A stretch of 64,000 nucleotides of DNA. Origin: Phycicoccus jejuensis. Lineage in GTDB: Bacteria; Actinomycetota; Actinomycetes; Actinomycetales; Dermatophilaceae. Below, in pieces: positions 62,782-64,000 of this stretch; within the stretch, counting starts at the first letter, position 1, and each line of letters starts with the position of its first letter. The stretch is taken from assembly GCF_000720925.1 (NCBI RefSeq), contig NZ_JOEE01000002.1:434001-498000 (forward strand). The letters are read 5' to 3'. Below the pieces are notes generated by a model. The model made no database searches, was not told the origin of the DNA, and saw only the letters and a list, made by a program, of their open reading frames with translations. The position numbers were made by a program, and so were the translations under genes.

Positions 62782-64000
62782 GTGACACGGGTGGGTGCCG
62801 CGCGGGTCCGCGGTGCGCGCAGCCACGCGCGCCGGCGCACGGCCGGCACCGTCGTCGTCGCGCTCGTCGCCGCCGGCCTCGGGTACGCCGCGGTCGCCAG
62901 CGACGGCACCACCGTCCACGAGGCCGACCTCAACGACGCCGGCGTCTGGGTCAGCTCCGCGCAGCAGGCCAAGTTCGCCAAGGCCAACATCCCGATCGGC
63001 CAGCTGGAGACCGGGGTCGCGACCGACAGCGGCACCGGGGGCGGCCTCGACATGCTCCAAGATGGGGCCGCGGTCTTCGGCATCTCGACCGCCGGCGGCG
63101 AGCTCTTCCCCCTCGACCCGCGCACCTCGACCGCCGGCGACCCGGCCGCCACCGTACCCGCCGTCGACGAGCGGTCCGGTCGCTTCACGCCGCAGCCGGT
63201 CGACCTGCGCGGCGGCACCCTCGCGCTCCTCGACCCCGCGAGCGGCAAGCTCTATGCGCAGCGCATCGACACCCGCACCGGCACGACCGACCTGCCCGGG
63301 GTCGCGGTGGGCGCCAAGCCCGTCGCCACGGTCGGCAGGAGCGCCGCGGTCGCGGTCGGCCTCGACGGCGTCGTCCACGCGGTCTCCGGCGCCGACGGCA
63401 CGGTGACGACCATCGCCCCGACCCCCACCGGCTTCGCGAAGCCGACGACCACGCGCTCGGCGCTGCGCAGCCCGCACCCCGACATCACCGCCGTCGGGGC
63501 GGACTGGGTCGCCTACGACCCCGAGACCGACCGCGTCTTCACCGCCGACGAGCCCGACGGCGTCGACGCGCAGGTCACCGCCGACGGCTCCCGGCTCGCG
63601 GCGCTCCAGGTGCCCGGGCCGGACGCCGACACGGTCGTCGTCGAGTCCGCCCAGCGCGCCGTCCAGGTGCCGCTCGACGGTGGCCTCTCGCCGGGCGGCG
63701 TCGTCATCGGCGAGCGGGTCAACCGCGTGCCGGGCGCGACCCTCGTCACGCGGCCGGTCGTCCTCGGCGGCTGCGTCCACGCGGCGTGGGCCGAGCAGAC
63801 GCAGGTCTTCTACGGCGCCAACTGCGGGCGCACCGGCGACGAGCCGACCGCGACGCTCCCGACCGGCTCCGAGGACCCCATCCGCGAGGGCGTCACCTTC
63901 CGGGTCAACCGCGGCCTCGTCGTGCTCAACGAGCTCGACGACGGCGGGGTCTGGGACCTCGAGGACAAGCCGACGAAGATCGACAACTGGGACGCGTTGA
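62782..64000 (+). CDS. Large membrane-anchored extracellular protein, 3' end cut by window
   Basis: 406 residues visible. A basic N-terminus is followed by one membrane segment (TVVVALVAAGLGYAAVA, about 22-38). The outer part is a beta-propeller-like series (DLNDAGVWVSSAQQAK, DPASGKLYAQRID, DWVAYDPETDRVFTADE, NELDDGGVWDLED). Proteins of this start in actinobacteria usually continue into many fibronectin type III or Ig-like domains, and sit in this kinase/FHA neighbourhood, often followed by MoxR-ATPase genes. GTG at 62782 follows GAGGAG at six bases. The frame is open to the window end. Confidence 0.88.
   Translation, partial: MTRVGAARVRGARSHARRRTAGTVVVALVAAGLGYAAVASDGTTVHEADLNDAGVWVSSAQQAKFAKANIPIGQLETGVATDSGTGGGLDMLQDGAAVFGISTAGGELFPLDPRTSTAGDPAATVPAVDERSGRFTPQPVDLRGGTLALLDPASGKLYAQRIDTRTGTTDLPGVAVGAKPVATVGRSAAVAVGLDGVVHAVSGADGTVTTIAPTPTGFAKPTTTRSALRSPHPDITAVGADWVAYDPETDRVFTADEPDGVDAQVTADGSRLAALQVPGPDADTVVVESAQRAVQVPLDGGLSPGGVVIGERVNRVPGATLVTRPVVLGGCVHAAWAEQTQVFYGANCGRTGDEPTATLPTGSEDPIREGVTFRVNRGLVVLNELDDGGVWDLEDKPTKIDNWDAL

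Overview
This is a high-GC (about 70%) chromosome segment from an actinobacterium. The order gyrA-gyrB ... dciA-recF-gnd-dnaN-oriC-dnaA-rpmH-rnpA-yidD-yidC-jag-rsmG-parA-parB-trxA-trxB-sigM-murJ-pcnA is the classic actinobacterial origin region. Details such as gnd between recF and dnaN, DLW-39 beside tRNA-Ile, and the sortase/DUF881/CrgA group point to Micrococcales, plausibly an Intrasporangiaceae-type organism. The genus is inference only. Most starts are GTG, many genes overlap by GTGA or ATGA, and genes mostly point away from oriC (minus strand to its left, plus strand for several kb to its right).

Left part (1-8.0 kb): the 3' end of pknB, a glutamine amidotransferase (trpG/pabA), a small membrane protein, a class E sortase, a DUF881 protein, crgA, a rhomboid protease, a cyclophilin and a coiled helical membrane protein. 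Two convergent intergenic regions here are unusual. One holds an array of roughly 21-bp palindromic repeats (about 1.95-2.16 kb). The other holds a dense cluster of DnaA boxes (5.07-5.23 kb) about 27.5 kb from oriC.

Island (about 8.4-15.3 kb): a NERD-domain protein, a 1036-aa PLD-nuclease/superfamily II helicase/DUF3427 protein, a tyrosine recombinase and a two-gene unit of unknown function, lying between core genes and a tRNA-Ala. This is the accessory, probably defence-related, stretch. Then come tRNA-Ala, DLW-39, tRNA-Ile, DUF3566, gyrA and gyrB, followed by a short accessory set: a degenerate Hsp90-like protein, an M4 metallopeptidase apparently fused to its own emfourin-type inhibitor, an enoyl-CoA hydratase, a DUF385 oxidoreductase and a TetR regulator with two visible operators.

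Origin (27-42 kb): dciA, recF, a secreted Hcp-like protein, gnd with a histone-H1-like tail, dnaN, oriC with many DnaA boxes, then dnaA. Five CCGCACGTGCGG-type palindromes spaced at exactly 51 bp lie just past the dnaA stop. Seven parS sites lie between rsmG and the start of parA, one of them inside parA.

Right part (42-64 kb): trxA/trxB, an anti-sigma-like protein and SigM, a pseudokinase, MurJ, a NUDIX hydrolase and pcnA. Next is a capsule-type module (two Stealth phosphotransferases and a glycosyltransferase). Last is a plus-strand signalling operon (unknown protein, PP2C phosphatase, FHA protein, Ser/Thr kinase, FHA-like/HTH protein) ending in a large secreted or anchored protein cut by the window edge. 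A second array of the same 51-bp repeat (four palindromes) sits in front of that last gene, 29 kb from the oriC copy and in the same orientation.
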